64,000 nt of DNA from Bacteroidales bacterium (GCA_016926235.1 JAFGOZ010000699.1:1-64000), one strand, 5' to 3'. Shown: positions 53,700-63,540, counted from the first letter of the stretch. Program-made: numbers and translations. The notes: generated from the letters alone by a model not told the origin.

Positions 53700-54839
53700 A
53701 TTTTTATTTCTCCCCATCGGCTTCAACTTCTTTAAAAAAAATGCCTGGTTGAACCGCAAATAAATACTATAATTATATTCCATATTACCCTCATTTAAAT
53801 CATAAAATGTCTCGAGGAAGAGGGCTGCACTTATTCCGTCATCAAAATGTTTGTTCACTCCAATCTTGTTTGCAATTATATCCCTGCTAAAAGCGATTGT
53901 ATTATTATATGAAGAGACAGAAAAATATAAAGCATCTCCTCTTGGTCCATAGTATTTGTAAGCATGCCAGTAAGCTGCCTGGTATTCAAACAACCGGGTA
54001 TTTACTGTAAGAGTTGGAAAAATACCATACCCTTCCTTAAAGTTTTCTGTATAGCTACCGGAAAAATTGTTGTAATAAACATAACGACCGTTAAAACTAA
54101 GGCATTTAACAAATGTGCCCGGGAAATAGGAAATTTGCAATCCAGGGGAAAGATCAGTCTGGCTTTTATTTGGCATATCAGTGCTATTAATTTGTCCTCC
54201 CCGATGGCAGATAATACCCTGGAGGGGAATATCCAAACCCCAGCTTTGAGAATCCTGAATAAGGTGTACTTCTCCTGAGAAACCCAGGGTACCTTCCTCC
54301 TGTGACGGATCCTCCCAAAAAATAAAATTTTCCCAGTCAAGCCAAAGGTCAGCTGTAAGAAATTTTGAAAAATATAAAAGTTGCAGGCCCTGCTCCATGT
54401 TATCAAAAAAATACCGGTCAAAATCGTAGATGGGATCAATCAACCCATGGTTAAGATTTCCATGAAGCTCTCCCATCACCAGGAATAGATTGGATAAAAA
54501 TTCGTGCTGGATACTAAAAGTCGGTCTTACCTCGTAATATTCCATTTCTCCAAACAAATTGACCATATGCATACCGGCAGAAATTCTGGTATGTTTTCCC
54601 GGATAATAGGTCAACCGGGGCCGTAAATTATATCCCGGAACAGTATACCCCTGCTTAAAATCACCCATCAACTCGTTGTTCTTAAAGAAGTTGACATTAT
54701 CGATTTCCAGTATGAGGTTGTTGCTGTCCGCCCTGTTCCATGTTTTCTCTGATAAAAGAAACGTATTAAACTCCTGCGCTAAAAGAAAATTACATATACT
54801 AGTAAACAGAACTATAAATGGAAATCCCGCTTTTTTCAT
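53697..54839 (-). CDS. Hypothetical outer-membrane beta-barrel protein, 3' end altered by MITE
   Basis: A 380-residue exported protein of unknown function. It has a signal peptide (GFPFIVLFTSICNFLLAQ) and many amphipathic, aromatic-rich strands (RPRLTYYPGKHTRISAGMHM, YNYSIYLRFNQAFF), as in large outer-membrane barrels. The last strand is followed by a basic tail LKPMGRNKN, and the TAG stop is made by the terminal TA and first G of the inserted MITE. The natural C-terminus may therefore have been lost or extended. It is divergent from the DUF2723 gene. A ligand or transported substrate cannot be named. Confidence 0.72.
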   Translation of the reverse strand: MKKAGFPFIVLFTSICNFLLAQEFNTFLLSEKTWNRADSNNLILEIDNVNFFKNNELMGDFKQGYTVPGYNLRPRLTYYPGKHTRISAGMHMVNLFGEMEYYEVRPTFSIQHEFLSNLFLVMGELHGNLNHGLIDPIYDFDRYFFDNMEQGLQLLYFSKFLTADLWLDWENFIFWEDPSQEEGTLGFSGEVHLIQDSQSWGLDIPLQGIICHRGGQINSTDMPNKSQTDLSPGLQISYFPGTFVKCLSFNGRYVYYNNFSGSYTENFKEGYGIFPTLTVNTRLFEYQAAYWHAYKYYGPRGDALYFSVSSYNNTIAFSRDIIANKIGVNKHFDDGISAALFLETFYDLNEGNMEYNYSIYLRFNQAFFLKKLKPMGRNKN

Positions 54840-54859
54840 TGTAAAAATTGATGATGTAG

Positions 54860-54867
54860 CAAAAATA
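54860..54867 (-). promoter_or_regulatory. Candidate -7 box for the barrel gene
   Basis: TATTTTTG on the minus strand, 20 nt upstream of the ATG at 54839; no clear -33 TTG. Confidence 0.33.
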
Positions 54868-54973
54868 TAATAAAATGGCTGTGTTCCACCTATTTATTGT
54901 GAAATATTTAATTGCAGTATAACTAATTCGTTAAAAAATTCTAATATATGCATCATACACCTGAGAATTTAAA

Positions 54974-54981
54974 TATATTTG
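54974..54981 (+). promoter_or_regulatory. Candidate -7 box for the DUF2723 operon
   Basis: TATATTTG matches TAnnTTTG, about 50 nt upstream of the ATG at 55032; no clear -33 TTG. Confidence 0.38.
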
Positions 54982-55031
54982 GAAATTATTTTTTGAAGAC
55001 CATAAATTATTGACATATACTCAGAAACATC

Positions 55032-58000
55032 ATGATAACCTACAAAAGAGCTAACCTGATAACCGGTTGGATTGTATTCATAGTTGCCTCCATTGTATAC
55101 CTTTTAACCATTGAACCCACAGCCAGCTTCTGGGACTGTGGCGAGTTTATTGCTGCGGCCTTCAAGTTGGAAGTTGGACATCCTCCGGGAGCACCTTTTT
55201 TTATGATTCTGGGAAGGTTTTTCACCCTGTTTGCAGGAGGTGATAAAACGAGAGTTCCAATTATGATCAACTCATTATCAGCACTCGCCAGCTCATTTAC
55301 CATACTTTTTCTTTTCTGGACTATAACCCATCTGGGTAAAAAACTGGTATTAAAAGTTAATGGAATTCTTGAAAATGGTTTAACCACCGGCCATATAATA
55401 GCTATTCTGGGTAGCGGACTTGTAGGTGCGCTAGCTTACACTTTCTCTGACACTTTCTGGTTTTCGGCTGTTGAAGGAGAAGTTTATGCCTCTTCATCAT
55501 TATTTACTGCCCTGGTTTTCTGGGCAATATTAAAATGGGAAAATGTGGCAAATGAAAAATATTCAAACAGATGGCTTGTCCTGATTGCCTATCTTATGGG
55601 TCTGTCAATAGGTGTGCACCTGTTAAACCTGCTTGCGATACCGGCTATAGTATTTGTTTACTACTTTAAAAAATATGAGGTTACACGTAAAGGATTAATA
55701 AGGACCACACTGGCAGCCATAGCTATACTGGGAGGTGTGATGTACGCTATTATTCCCGGAGTAGTGAAGGTAGCCTCGTGGTTTGAACTATTGTTTGTAA
55801 ATTCTTTTCATCTTCACTTTAATTCAGGATTATATATTTACCTGATATTATTGGTCGCATTTCTCGTTTGGGCTATTTATAAGACACATAAAGCGGGAAA
55901 GGTTATCCTGAATACAATTGTATTATGTATAACCGTTATCCTGATTGGTTATTCATCCTTTGCCGTTATCATGATCCGGTCCGCCGTAAATCCGCCTATG
56001 GACCAGAATGACCCGCAAAACCTGTTCTCTTTATTGTATTATCTAAACCGTGAACAATACGGCGACAGGCCTTTGTTTAAAGGAGAATATTATAACGCCC
56101 CGATTGAAGAAACCATCGAGGTGAAACCTATTTATAAGGCCTCAAAGGACAAGGAAGGAAGGGACAAGTATGTAGTAACCAACTACAAACTGGATTACAA
56201 ATTCAATAGCAGGTTTACTACTATTTTCCCCAGGATGTATTCCCGCCAGCCAGACCATATACAAGCTTACAAGGAATGGGGAAAAGTAAAAGGGACAGCA
56301 ATAAGGGCAAGAAACAACCAGACCGGGGAAATGGAGGTTATTTACAAACCAACTTTTGGTGAAAATCTCAGGTTCTTTGTTCGTTATCAAATCGGATTCA
56401 TGTACCTGCGCTATTTTATGTGGAACTTTGCCGGCAGACAAAATGACATCCAGGGACACGGAGATATTTTTAATGGAAACTGGATATCGGGCATTCCGTT
56501 TATTGATGAAGCAAGACTTGGCCCGCAAGATAACCTGCCCCAGACATTTACAAACAATAAAGCCAGGAATAAATACTACATGTTACCTCTGTTGTTAGGG
56601 CTGATTGGAGTTATATACCATTACAGGAAAATGAAAAAGGACTTTACAGTGGTTGCCCTTCTCTTTATACTTACCGGACTGGCTATAGTTGTTTACCTTA
56701 ATCAATACCCATTTCAGCCAAGGGAAAGGGATTATGCATATGCCGGTTCATTCTATGCCTTTGCAATATGGATTGGATTAGGTGTAATAGGCATTGTCAG
56801 TTTAATTAATAAAAAACAAAATAGTATTGCAGGTGCTGCCATCGTGACCCTGGCAACATTATTTCTGGTACCAGGGATTATGGCTAAAGAAAACTGGAAT
56901 GATCACAACCGATCGGGACGATATACAGCCAGAGATTTTGCTTATAATTACCTGAATTCCTGCGCCCCAAATTCAATACTTTTCACCAATGGCGATAACG
57001 ACACCTTCCCTCTTTGGTATGTGCAGGAAGTGGAAGAAGAGCGTACAGATGTAAGAGTAATAAACCTTAGTTATTTAGGAGCAGACTGGTATATAAAACA
57101 AATGCAGCAAAAAGTCTATGAATCAGATATTGTCCCCTTCTCACTTACTTTTGACCAGTATCAGCAAGGATCACGGGATGTTGTATACATAATTGACAGA
57201 TTTGGACGGTCTATTGACCTCAAGCAAGCTATGGACTTTCTTGCGAGTGATGACCCAAAAACCAAAACAGTACCGGGAGCCGGGGCAAAAATTGAGTATT
57301 TACCAGCTAAAAGCTTTACTGTACCCGTTGATTCAGCAAAAGTAACAGATAATGGAACATTACGTCCGGAATTCCAAAACAAATTAGTAAAAAACCTGGA
57401 GTTTCCCGTTAAGAAAAACTACATTCTCAAAAACGAAATGATGGTTATGGATCTTGTGGCATCCAACAACTGGGAAAGGCCCATATACTATGCAATAACC
57501 GTATCTGACGATCTCTACCTGAACCTTCAAAAATATTTCCAGGTTGAAGGATTAGCCTTCAGGATAGTACCCGTGGAAAACAAATCAGCCAACCCAAATG
57601 TGGGCATGATTGCTTCTGATATTATGTATGATAACATGATGAATAAATTCCGTTGGGGAGGGGTTGATAATCCCAACGTATATCTTGATGAAAACAATAT
57701 CCGGATGCTTTCAAATTTCAGGAACAGTTTTTCGAGGTTAGCGGAAGAACTTGTGGCAGAAAACAAAAATGACTCTGCATTACAGGTCCTTAACCGGTGT
57801 ATGGAGATTATGCCGCACGAATGTGTGCCCTACAACTATTATATGATTCCTTTTGTAGCACTCTACTTTCAACTGGGTGAAGAAGAAAAAGCTATGGAAA
57901 TTATTAATACCCTTTCTGATATTTATTATGAAGAAATAACCTATTATAATTCTTTGCCCGCAAAATATAAAGAATATACTGAGAGGCCTATACAGATTGC

Positions 58001-58121
58001 CATGTATGTAGTACAACAAATTGGAAGGATCCTTATGGAAAACCACAAGTCCGACAAGATGGATATTCTGCAACAAAGGTTTGAACCTGTTTTACGACCT
58101 GCAATGAGGGGAAATCCCTAA
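55032..58121 (+). CDS. DUF2723 membrane glycosyltransferase-like protein
   Basis: A 1029-residue integral membrane protein of the DUF2723 family, related to GT-C enzymes such as protein O-mannosyltransferases. The hallmark N-terminal motif is seen as TIEPTASFWDCGEFIAAAF and EVGHPPGAPFFMILGR, with the acidic residue expected to be catalytic. About ten or more helices span 10-330 and 530-620, followed by a soluble periplasmic part (about 640-1029) with NGDNDTFPLWY and TPR-like helices near the end. Members are proposed to transfer lipid-linked sugars to exported proteins in Bacteroidota; here that is inferred. It overlaps the deacetylase gene by one base (TAATG). Confidence 0.88.
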   Translation: MITYKRANLITGWIVFIVASIVYLLTIEPTASFWDCGEFIAAAFKLEVGHPPGAPFFMILGRFFTLFAGGDKTRVPIMINSLSALASSFTILFLFWTITHLGKKLVLKVNGILENGLTTGHIIAILGSGLVGALAYTFSDTFWFSAVEGEVYASSSLFTALVFWAILKWENVANEKYSNRWLVLIAYLMGLSIGVHLLNLLAIPAIVFVYYFKKYEVTRKGLIRTTLAAIAILGGVMYAIIPGVVKVASWFELLFVNSFHLHFNSGLYIYLILLVAFLVWAIYKTHKAGKVILNTIVLCITVILIGYSSFAVIMIRSAVNPPMDQNDPQNLFSLLYYLNREQYGDRPLFKGEYYNAPIEETIEVKPIYKASKDKEGRDKYVVTNYKLDYKFNSRFTTIFPRMYSRQPDHIQAYKEWGKVKGTAIRARNNQTGEMEVIYKPTFGENLRFFVRYQIGFMYLRYFMWNFAGRQNDIQGHGDIFNGNWISGIPFIDEARLGPQDNLPQTFTNNKARNKYYMLPLLLGLIGVIYHYRKMKKDFTVVALLFILTGLAIVVYLNQYPFQPRERDYAYAGSFYAFAIWIGLGVIGIVSLINKKQNSIAGAAIVTLATLFLVPGIMAKENWNDHNRSGRYTARDFAYNYLNSCAPNSILFTNGDNDTFPLWYVQEVEEERTDVRVINLSYLGADWYIKQMQQKVYESDIVPFSLTFDQYQQGSRDVVYIIDRFGRSIDLKQAMDFLASDDPKTKTVPGAGAKIEYLPAKSFTVPVDSAKVTDNGTLRPEFQNKLVKNLEFPVKKNYILKNEMMVMDLVASNNWERPIYYAITVSDDLYLNLQKYFQVEGLAFRIVPVENKSANPNVGMIASDIMYDNMMNKFRWGGVDNPNVYLDENNIRMLSNFRNSFSRLAEELVAENKNDSALQVLNRCMEIMPHECVPYNYYMIPFVALYFQLGEEEKAMEIINTLSDIYYEEITYYNSLPAKYKEYTERPIQIAMYVVQQIGRILMENHKSDKMDILQQRFEPVLRPAMRGNP

Positions 58122-58723
58122 TGAACAAGGTACCGGCATTATTAAGATGGTGTTTTCGCAAAATCCTGTGGCATAAAAACCGGAAGGAAAAGATACTTTA
58201 TATTACCTTTGATGACGGGCCAAATCCATTAGCTACTCCATGGGTGCTTGATACTTTAGAAAAGTATAGTGCAAAAGGCACCTTCTTTTGCCTTGGCGAA
58301 AATGCCGAAAAGTACCCTGAATTAATAGAGAGAATAAGAAGCATGGGGCACACTATTGGCTCTCACGGATATTCGCATATGTCGGGCTGGAAAACTTCAA
58401 CAAAAAAATATTTTGAAAACCTTGAAAAAGCTTTCAGTATACTAAAGACTAACTATTACAGACCTCCCTATGGTCGAATGACACTTATGCAATACATAAA
58501 AACAAAAAAGAAATACCGGATTATTTATTGGGACTATTTATCGGATGATTATAAAGCAGAAATAAACCTTAACGAATCATTTGAAAGAATAATTAAATCT
58601 GTAAAAAATGGATCTATTATAGTATTTCATGATAGTGAAAAAGCTTTCAGTAATATACAATCCCTGCTAATCAATACTTTGATGCATTTTTCCGGACAAT
58701 CATTCCGCTTTCATTCACTTTGA
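58121..58723 (+). CDS. Polysaccharide deacetylase (NodB homology) family protein
   Basis: A 200-residue carbohydrate esterase family 4 protein. Motif 1 is TFDDGPNP with the catalytic base and a metal Asp, motif 2 is SHGYSH with the two metal histidines, motif 3 is RPPYGR, motif 4 lies around YWDYLSDDY, and motif 5 is IVFHDS. It removes acetyl groups from N-acetyl sugars in peptidoglycan or surface glycans. No signal peptide is seen at the chosen ATG. It is translationally coupled to the DUF2723 gene, suggesting that both act on the same glycan; this is inference. Confidence 0.92.
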   Translation: MNKVPALLRWCFRKILWHKNRKEKILYITFDDGPNPLATPWVLDTLEKYSAKGTFFCLGENAEKYPELIERIRSMGHTIGSHGYSHMSGWKTSTKKYFENLEKAFSILKTNYYRPPYGRMTLMQYIKTKKKYRIIYWDYLSDDYKAEINLNESFERIIKSVKNGSIIVFHDSEKAFSNIQSLLINTLMHFSGQSFRFHSL

Positions 58724-58824
58724 CATAAACCCTAAACACGTATGATTCATATCCCGACATCAGCACTATAATCATAAACTTGTAATAAAAAGTTATGTAT
58801 ATTTAAAAATCGTAATTAAAGCGT

Positions 58825-59541
58825 ATGGATAGAGTTGGAATAAATACTACACAAAATGTCATTCTTTCTACCGAACCTGCAAGTGTGGGAGAAAGAATTG
58901 TAGCTGCTTTTTTCGATTATCTGGTAATTGGGGTATATATGTTTATTATATCAATGATTTTAGGTATTCTTCGTTTAGAAAGCATAGCCTTAGTATTAAT
59001 ACTATTTCTCCCTGCCATATTTTACTCCCTTATTCTCGAAACTGCCAACCAGGGTCAAACACTGGGAAAAACAATTATGAAAATTAAAGTTGTGAATGTA
59101 AATGGCAGTCATCCTTCTTTTGGCAGTTATTTTAAACGTTGGATATTCCGGTTAGTAGATGTTGTGATGCTTTCCGGAGGTGTTGCCGTTTTAACCATTA
59201 TTCTTAATGGGAAAGGTCAACGTTTGGGAGATATCGCTGCTAAAACAATGGTAATACGTTTAAAAAACAAGGTAAGCATCAACGATACCATCCTGATAGA
59301 TACCCCCGAAAGCTATGACCCTGTTTTCAGGGAAGCTTCGCGTTTAAGTGAAGTTGATATACAAATTGTTAAAGATGTACTTAATTATTTACAGAAAAGT
59401 CCTAATAGTATTTCCAACTCAGGTCTTGTAAACAAAGTAAAACAGAAAATATCATCAAAGCTGGGAATAAACTCAACAATGGAGGGTCAAAAGTTTCTTG
59501 AAACCATTATAAAGGATTATAATCGAATAAACAAAGGTTAA
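58825..59541 (+). CDS. RDD family membrane protein
   Basis: A 238-residue membrane protein. The N-terminal RDD domain (about 18-150) has ASVGERIVAAFFDYLVIG, with the family Arg and Asp, then TLGKTIMKIKVVN and GQRLGDIAAKT. There are three or four helices (about 30-75 and 105-135). The C-terminal about 75 residues are soluble and helical. RDD proteins are proposed to transport ions or small solutes, but most are uncharacterised. It lies about 100 bp after the deacetylase gene and may have its own promoter. Confidence 0.88.
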   Translation: MDRVGINTTQNVILSTEPASVGERIVAAFFDYLVIGVYMFIISMILGILRLESIALVLILFLPAIFYSLILETANQGQTLGKTIMKIKVVNVNGSHPSFGSYFKRWIFRLVDVVMLSGGVAVLTIILNGKGQRLGDIAAKTMVIRLKNKVSINDTILIDTPESYDPVFREASRLSEVDIQIVKDVLNYLQKSPNSISNSGLVNKVKQKISSKLGINSTMEGQKFLETIIKDYNRINKG

Positions 59542-59551
59542 CCCTACTACA

Positions 59552-59592
59552 AGCCCCTCATGGCTGAGAATTAGTTTCAATGGGCTCTTTTT
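59552..59592. terminator. Possible terminator between the RDD gene and bTHX
   Basis: AGCCC (59552) can pair with GGGCT about 25 nt later, followed by CTTTTTCC on the plus strand. The loop is long and the stem short, so this is a weak call. Confidence 0.3.
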
Positions 59593-59604
59593 CCGGGAAA
59601 ATTA

Positions 59605-59748
59605 CTATTCTTTCTTCTTCGCCGCAGTTGTTTTCTTTGCTTCAGGCTTTGCTGTAACAGCAGCTTTTTTACCTTTACGTGGTCTTGTTACACCATATGA
59701 ACCGGTAAAAAGTTTTCCTCTTTTTGTTTTTTTATCGCCTTTTCCCAT
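59605..59748 (-). CDS. Ribosomal protein bTHX
   Basis: A 47-residue, very basic protein. MGKGDKKTKRGKLFTGSYG is the typical start of the Bacteroidota 30S THX/bTHX family, a small ribosomal protein bound in the head of the small subunit. The Ala/Lys-rich tail is usual. The ATG at 59748 is used; the longer reading to 59817 adds 23 hydrophobic residues foreign to the family. Single gene, convergent with the RDD gene. Confidence 0.9.
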   Translation of the reverse strand: MGKGDKKTKRGKLFTGSYGVTRPRKGKKAAVTAKPEAKKTTAAKKKE

Positions 59749-60050
59749 TTTATTTTGTTTTATAAATGTTACTATTAAAAACGAACGTAAAAGTATACAT
59801 TTTAATACACCGGGCAAAATCCTTTATTCGTTATTAATAAAAATACTTATTGAAATTAAGAAATTGTTAAAATTTTACGAAAAATTATAAATACGGGTAT
59901 AAGAATAGCATTTTTATTCAATATTTTAAACCTTCTCTAAAATAAAATGAATATATTCACTGCTGGTTTTATTAAAAGCATAAATTTTAATGATATACTT
60001 AGCAAAAACAAATGATTTGTTGTTTGCCAGTTGAAATAAGATTTGAAAAA
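59749..60050. other. AT-rich divergent spacer, no gene
   Basis: About 300 bases between bTHX (minus) and the Prc-type protease (plus). It must hold both promoters. I found no convincing -33/-7 pair, hairpin or repeat. Confidence 0.5.
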
Positions 60051-62126
60051 ATGTTAAGAAAAATTACATCCCCTTCTGTATTTTATACAATAGTATTTAT
60101 TTTACTTAACAGTAATACTGGAATTTTTACCCAGGAAGCTTCTGTGTGTAAAAGTTCGCTAATGATATTAAAAACAGCAGAAAGGTTTCACTACAAGCCA
60201 AAACCCATAGACGACAATTTTTCACAAGTTATTTTTACATCCTTCATCGAAAATATTGATCCATATGGCATGTATTTCAGTAAAGAGAATATCGATTATT
60301 TAAAAAAATACGAAACCGGTCTGGATGAGGCTATCCTGAACCAGGATTGCAATTTTCTTGTGCAAATAGTGAGAATATTCAGACAAAATTTAATGTTCTC
60401 TGACTCATTAATTAATACTTTTAAAACAAAAGACTTTACATTTAAAAATAAGGAATCTCTCATTATTAATAAAGACGATCCTTATCTGTCTTCAAGCGAA
60501 GTAATCAAAAGATGGGAAAAAATTATTAAATACAGGATACTGGATTCTTATATCACTAATACAAAACAAAATAATTATAATGAGATTCCGGACGATAATA
60601 TTATCAGACTAAGAGACGGGATAATAAACCAGGAATCATGCAGAATTCAATCAATACTCAACTACGCGGGTGGATTAGAAAATTATTTAAGCATACAGTT
60701 TTTGAAAGCAGTTTCTACTGCGTTTGATCCTCATAGTGAATACTTTACAAAAGAAGAAGAAGAAGGGTTTAATGGAATGCTATCAAAAGAAGTATTCTCG
60801 TTTGGTATTGAAATCTCAAAGAATGATCTGGGTGAAATTGAAATCAGTCAGATAGTTCCAGGCAGCCCGGCATGGAACTCAAACAGTTTAAATGAAGGGG
60901 ATATTATATTGAAAGTGAAAATTGGTGAAAATGAAATTGAATTCAATTGTATATCTCAATCTGAAGTAACTAGCTTGTTATCATCAAGCGAAGTAAAAGA
61001 AGCTCAATTTTCCATACGAAAGCAAAATGGCAAAGAAATGAAGTTGGATCTGCCAAAAGAAAAAATAAATGTTGAAGATAATGTGATAAAAAGTTTTATA
61101 CTTGATGGCAAAAACAAAATCGGGTATATCTATCTTCCTTCTTTTTATAGTCAGATCGATGATAACGATAACTTTCCGAATGGTTGTGCTAATGATGTTG
61201 CAAAAGAACTTATTAAGCTCAATAAAGAAGAGATTAGTGGATTAGTGCTCGATTTAAGAGATAATGGCGGAGGCTCTATGCTGGAGGCGTTAAGAATGGC
61301 AGGTATTTTTATCGACTATGGTGCTCTGTGTATCTTTCATCACAAAGATGAGACTCCATACAGTGTAAAGGACCTTGATCGCGGAACCGTATATGATGCT
61401 CCCATGGTAGTATTAGTCAACACGTTTAGTGCTTCAGCTTCAGAGCTGTTTGCAGCAGCAATGCAAGATTACAACAGGGCTATTCTGGTTGGCTCTAAAA
61501 CATTTGGCAAATCAACGGCACAGGAAATTATACCTATAGATGCATACAAATACAACCTGGACGATTATAAAGGAAATACTACAGAATATATAAAACTTAC
61601 ACAAGGAGCTTTTTACAGGGTGACAGGACAGAGTCACCAGAAAGAGGGAATCATTCCTGATATTATACTTCCTGATGTCTACGATGAATTAAACATTCAT
61701 GAAAGATCTTTTGAGTCTGCTCTTAAATTAGATCCAATCGATAAAAAAGCCTATTATTATCCATTACAGCCTTTGCCAATTGATGAGCTGAACAAACTTA
61801 GCAAAGAGCGTATTCAAAGTGACACAGCCTTCACTGCAATCATATTAAAAAGCCAGTCTCTTTTTAAGGAGCAGGAAAGATTTAATATTCCATTAGACCT
61901 GGAAGGATTTATTGAATATAGCAATTTATTATCAATTGAAAATTTAGGTATCAGAAAACAGTCCTTATTTGTAACTACAAATCCCAGCTACTATAAAGGC
62001 ATAAGCAGCATTACTGATCCTGAAAAAGAGATTAATGAAAATATTATGCTGCAAATACAAGAGGATATTTATATTACTGAAGCCTATAATATTATAAATG
62101 ATTTAATTAATTTAAATAAAAAATAA
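60051..62126 (+). CDS. Carboxy-terminal processing peptidase, Prc/Tsp-like (S41)
   Basis: A periplasmic serine protease that degrades or trims proteins from their C-termini. The ATG at 60051 begins a signal peptide (VFYTIVFILLNSNTGIFTQ); an ATG at 60012 adds 13 unlikely residues. A Prc N-domain (about 45-230: FIENIDPYGMYFSKENI, STAFDPHSEYFT) precedes a PDZ domain (about 255-345). The S41 core follows with LVLDLRDNGGGSM, the serine motif SASASELFAAAM (about 462-473) and the lysine in SKTFGKSTAQ (about 487). A C-terminal DUF3340-like region ends the protein. 691 residues is near E. coli Prc. The next gene starts 6 bp later. Confidence 0.9.
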   Translation: MLRKITSPSVFYTIVFILLNSNTGIFTQEASVCKSSLMILKTAERFHYKPKPIDDNFSQVIFTSFIENIDPYGMYFSKENIDYLKKYETGLDEAILNQDCNFLVQIVRIFRQNLMFSDSLINTFKTKDFTFKNKESLIINKDDPYLSSSEVIKRWEKIIKYRILDSYITNTKQNNYNEIPDDNIIRLRDGIINQESCRIQSILNYAGGLENYLSIQFLKAVSTAFDPHSEYFTKEEEEGFNGMLSKEVFSFGIEISKNDLGEIEISQIVPGSPAWNSNSLNEGDIILKVKIGENEIEFNCISQSEVTSLLSSSEVKEAQFSIRKQNGKEMKLDLPKEKINVEDNVIKSFILDGKNKIGYIYLPSFYSQIDDNDNFPNGCANDVAKELIKLNKEEISGLVLDLRDNGGGSMLEALRMAGIFIDYGALCIFHHKDETPYSVKDLDRGTVYDAPMVVLVNTFSASASELFAAAMQDYNRAILVGSKTFGKSTAQEIIPIDAYKYNLDDYKGNTTEYIKLTQGAFYRVTGQSHQKEGIIPDIILPDVYDELNIHERSFESALKLDPIDKKAYYYPLQPLPIDELNKLSKERIQSDTAFTAIILKSQSLFKEQERFNIPLDLEGFIEYSNLLSIENLGIRKQSLFVTTNPSYYKGISSITDPEKEINENIMLQIQEDIYITEAYNIINDLINLNKK

Positions 62127-62132
62127 AGCATT

Positions 62133-63173
62133 ATGAAGATTCTGTTTAAAAGTATTTTATTCATTTTGATCATAACACTAAGTGTTAGGTTATCAAACGC
62201 TCAAACCACTCCCGGTTCAGTTGAATATATGAATACAATGGTCAATACCATGGATCAACTCAAGGGAGAAATATGGCAATACCTGAAAGCAGTAACACGC
62301 GGGAAAGGTGCACGAACTGTTGAAAATAAAAGGCAAGCATTACTTGGTGAATTAAAAAAATCTAAGTCTGATATCGGCAAACAAGGAGCATTCAACTACG
62401 ATGACAGTTTACGCCAGGCTTGCATTGCATATCTCGATCTAAGCTATACAGTCCTGAAAGAAGATTTTGATAAAATCCTCGATATGGAAGATATCGCCGA
62501 ACAATCTTATGACCTCATGGAAGCCTACCTTTTAGCAAAAGAACAAGCTAATGCCAAGCTTGATGCGGCATTTAAAGACCTGCAAAATGCCCATATAAAT
62601 TTTGCAGATAAAAACAACATAAAACTGGTTGAAGCAGAATCGGACAAAACATCACAAAAAATAAAAAAAGCGAACGATGCATTAAAATATTATAATGTTG
62701 CATACCTTATCTTTTTTAAATGCTACAAGCAGGAGTTTTATGCATTGGATGCCATGCAAAGAGGTGATGTAAGCGGACTGGAACAAAATGCCAAAACACT
62801 AGTTACCTATGCTGATGAAGGATTGAAAAAACTGGATACACTACAATTGTTTCATAGTGATGGTAATTTAAAAATAGTTGCTCAAACAACCCTGCGTTTC
62901 TACAAGAAGGAAGGAGAAAATGATCTCCCTGTTTTTGTTGACTACTATATAAAAAAGGATAACTTCGAAAAGGTAAAACAAAACTTCGATGCTAAAAGTA
63001 AGAATAGCAGGACACAAGAAGATGTGGATCAGTATAATAAAGCTGTAAATGAATTTAATACAGTAGGCCAAAAAGCAAACAGCACTTCACAGGCAATGGA
63101 TAATGAACGCTCAAAGAAAATTGATGCTTGGAATAAAGCTGTAGACAGATTCTTCGAAACGCATACTGACTAA
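62133..63173 (+). CDS. Exported alpha-helical protein of unknown function
   Basis: A 346-residue protein with a signal peptide (ILFKSILFILIITLSVRLSNAQ). The mature part is almost all helix and rich in Lys, Asp and Ala (GEIWQYLKAVTRGKGARTVENK, AYLDLSYTVLKEDFDKI, YYNVAYLIFFKCYKQEFYALD). It faintly recalls the LIC11966 family of surface proteins, but I am not sure. It lies 6 bp after the Prc-type protease gene and is surely co-transcribed, so it could be a substrate, adaptor or partner of that protease, as NlpI is for Prc in E. coli; this is inference. Confidence 0.72.
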   Translation: MKILFKSILFILIITLSVRLSNAQTTPGSVEYMNTMVNTMDQLKGEIWQYLKAVTRGKGARTVENKRQALLGELKKSKSDIGKQGAFNYDDSLRQACIAYLDLSYTVLKEDFDKILDMEDIAEQSYDLMEAYLLAKEQANAKLDAAFKDLQNAHINFADKNNIKLVEAESDKTSQKIKKANDALKYYNVAYLIFFKCYKQEFYALDAMQRGDVSGLEQNAKTLVTYADEGLKKLDTLQLFHSDGNLKIVAQTTLRFYKKEGENDLPVFVDYYIKKDNFEKVKQNFDAKSKNSRTQEDVDQYNKAVNEFNTVGQKANSTSQAMDNERSKKIDAWNKAVDRFFETHTD

Positions 63174-63325
63174 TGAAGAGAATTTAATATGTAATTTTTT
63201 CAGGTATCCGCCATACGATACTATATTCATTTTTAAATTTTTTTACATCACTTAATTGGAGGCAATATTCAACCTCTATTTTCAGTTTTGTCTCCATTTT
63301 TACCTAAATTTCGAAAAACTCCTCC

Positions 63326-63455
63326 TAGTGTCATGTCAATACTAAAATGTTACGTATTATTCATCCGATGACTTTTTATTTGTTCCTTTATATTTGCAAT
63401 TGATCTCAGAGTCATCGGATGAATTTATAGCAAGTTCATACCTGACATGACACTA
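63326..63455. mobile_element. MITE copy 2 (130 bp including TA duplications)
   Basis: Same element as at 53570, with 3 substitutions. With the flanking C (63325) and G (63456) the ends form a perfect 14-bp inverted repeat starting CTAG. That is what insertion into a CTAG site with TA duplication would leave, as known for IS630-type elements. The inner 15-bp inverted repeat is intact. Confidence 0.85.
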
Positions 63456-63521
63456 GTCCGTCTTTTCAAAGGCAAAAAATAAAAATATTACCACAAATAC
63501 AAAATATTTTAAAATTTTTAC

Positions 63522-63540
63522 TACTATGTATTGCATAGTA
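63522..63540. promoter_or_regulatory. Candidate operator (inverted repeat) of the PspC gene
   Basis: TACTATG (63522-63528) and CATAGTA (63534-63540) are perfect 7-bp arms around TATTG. The centre contains the -33 TTG of the promoter, so a bound dimer would block transcription. The symmetry resembles PadR-family operators. Confidence 0.6.

Noticed and set aside
59749..59817. 23-residue extension of bTHX
   Set aside because: It is hydrophobic and unlike the family, which starts at MGKGDKK.
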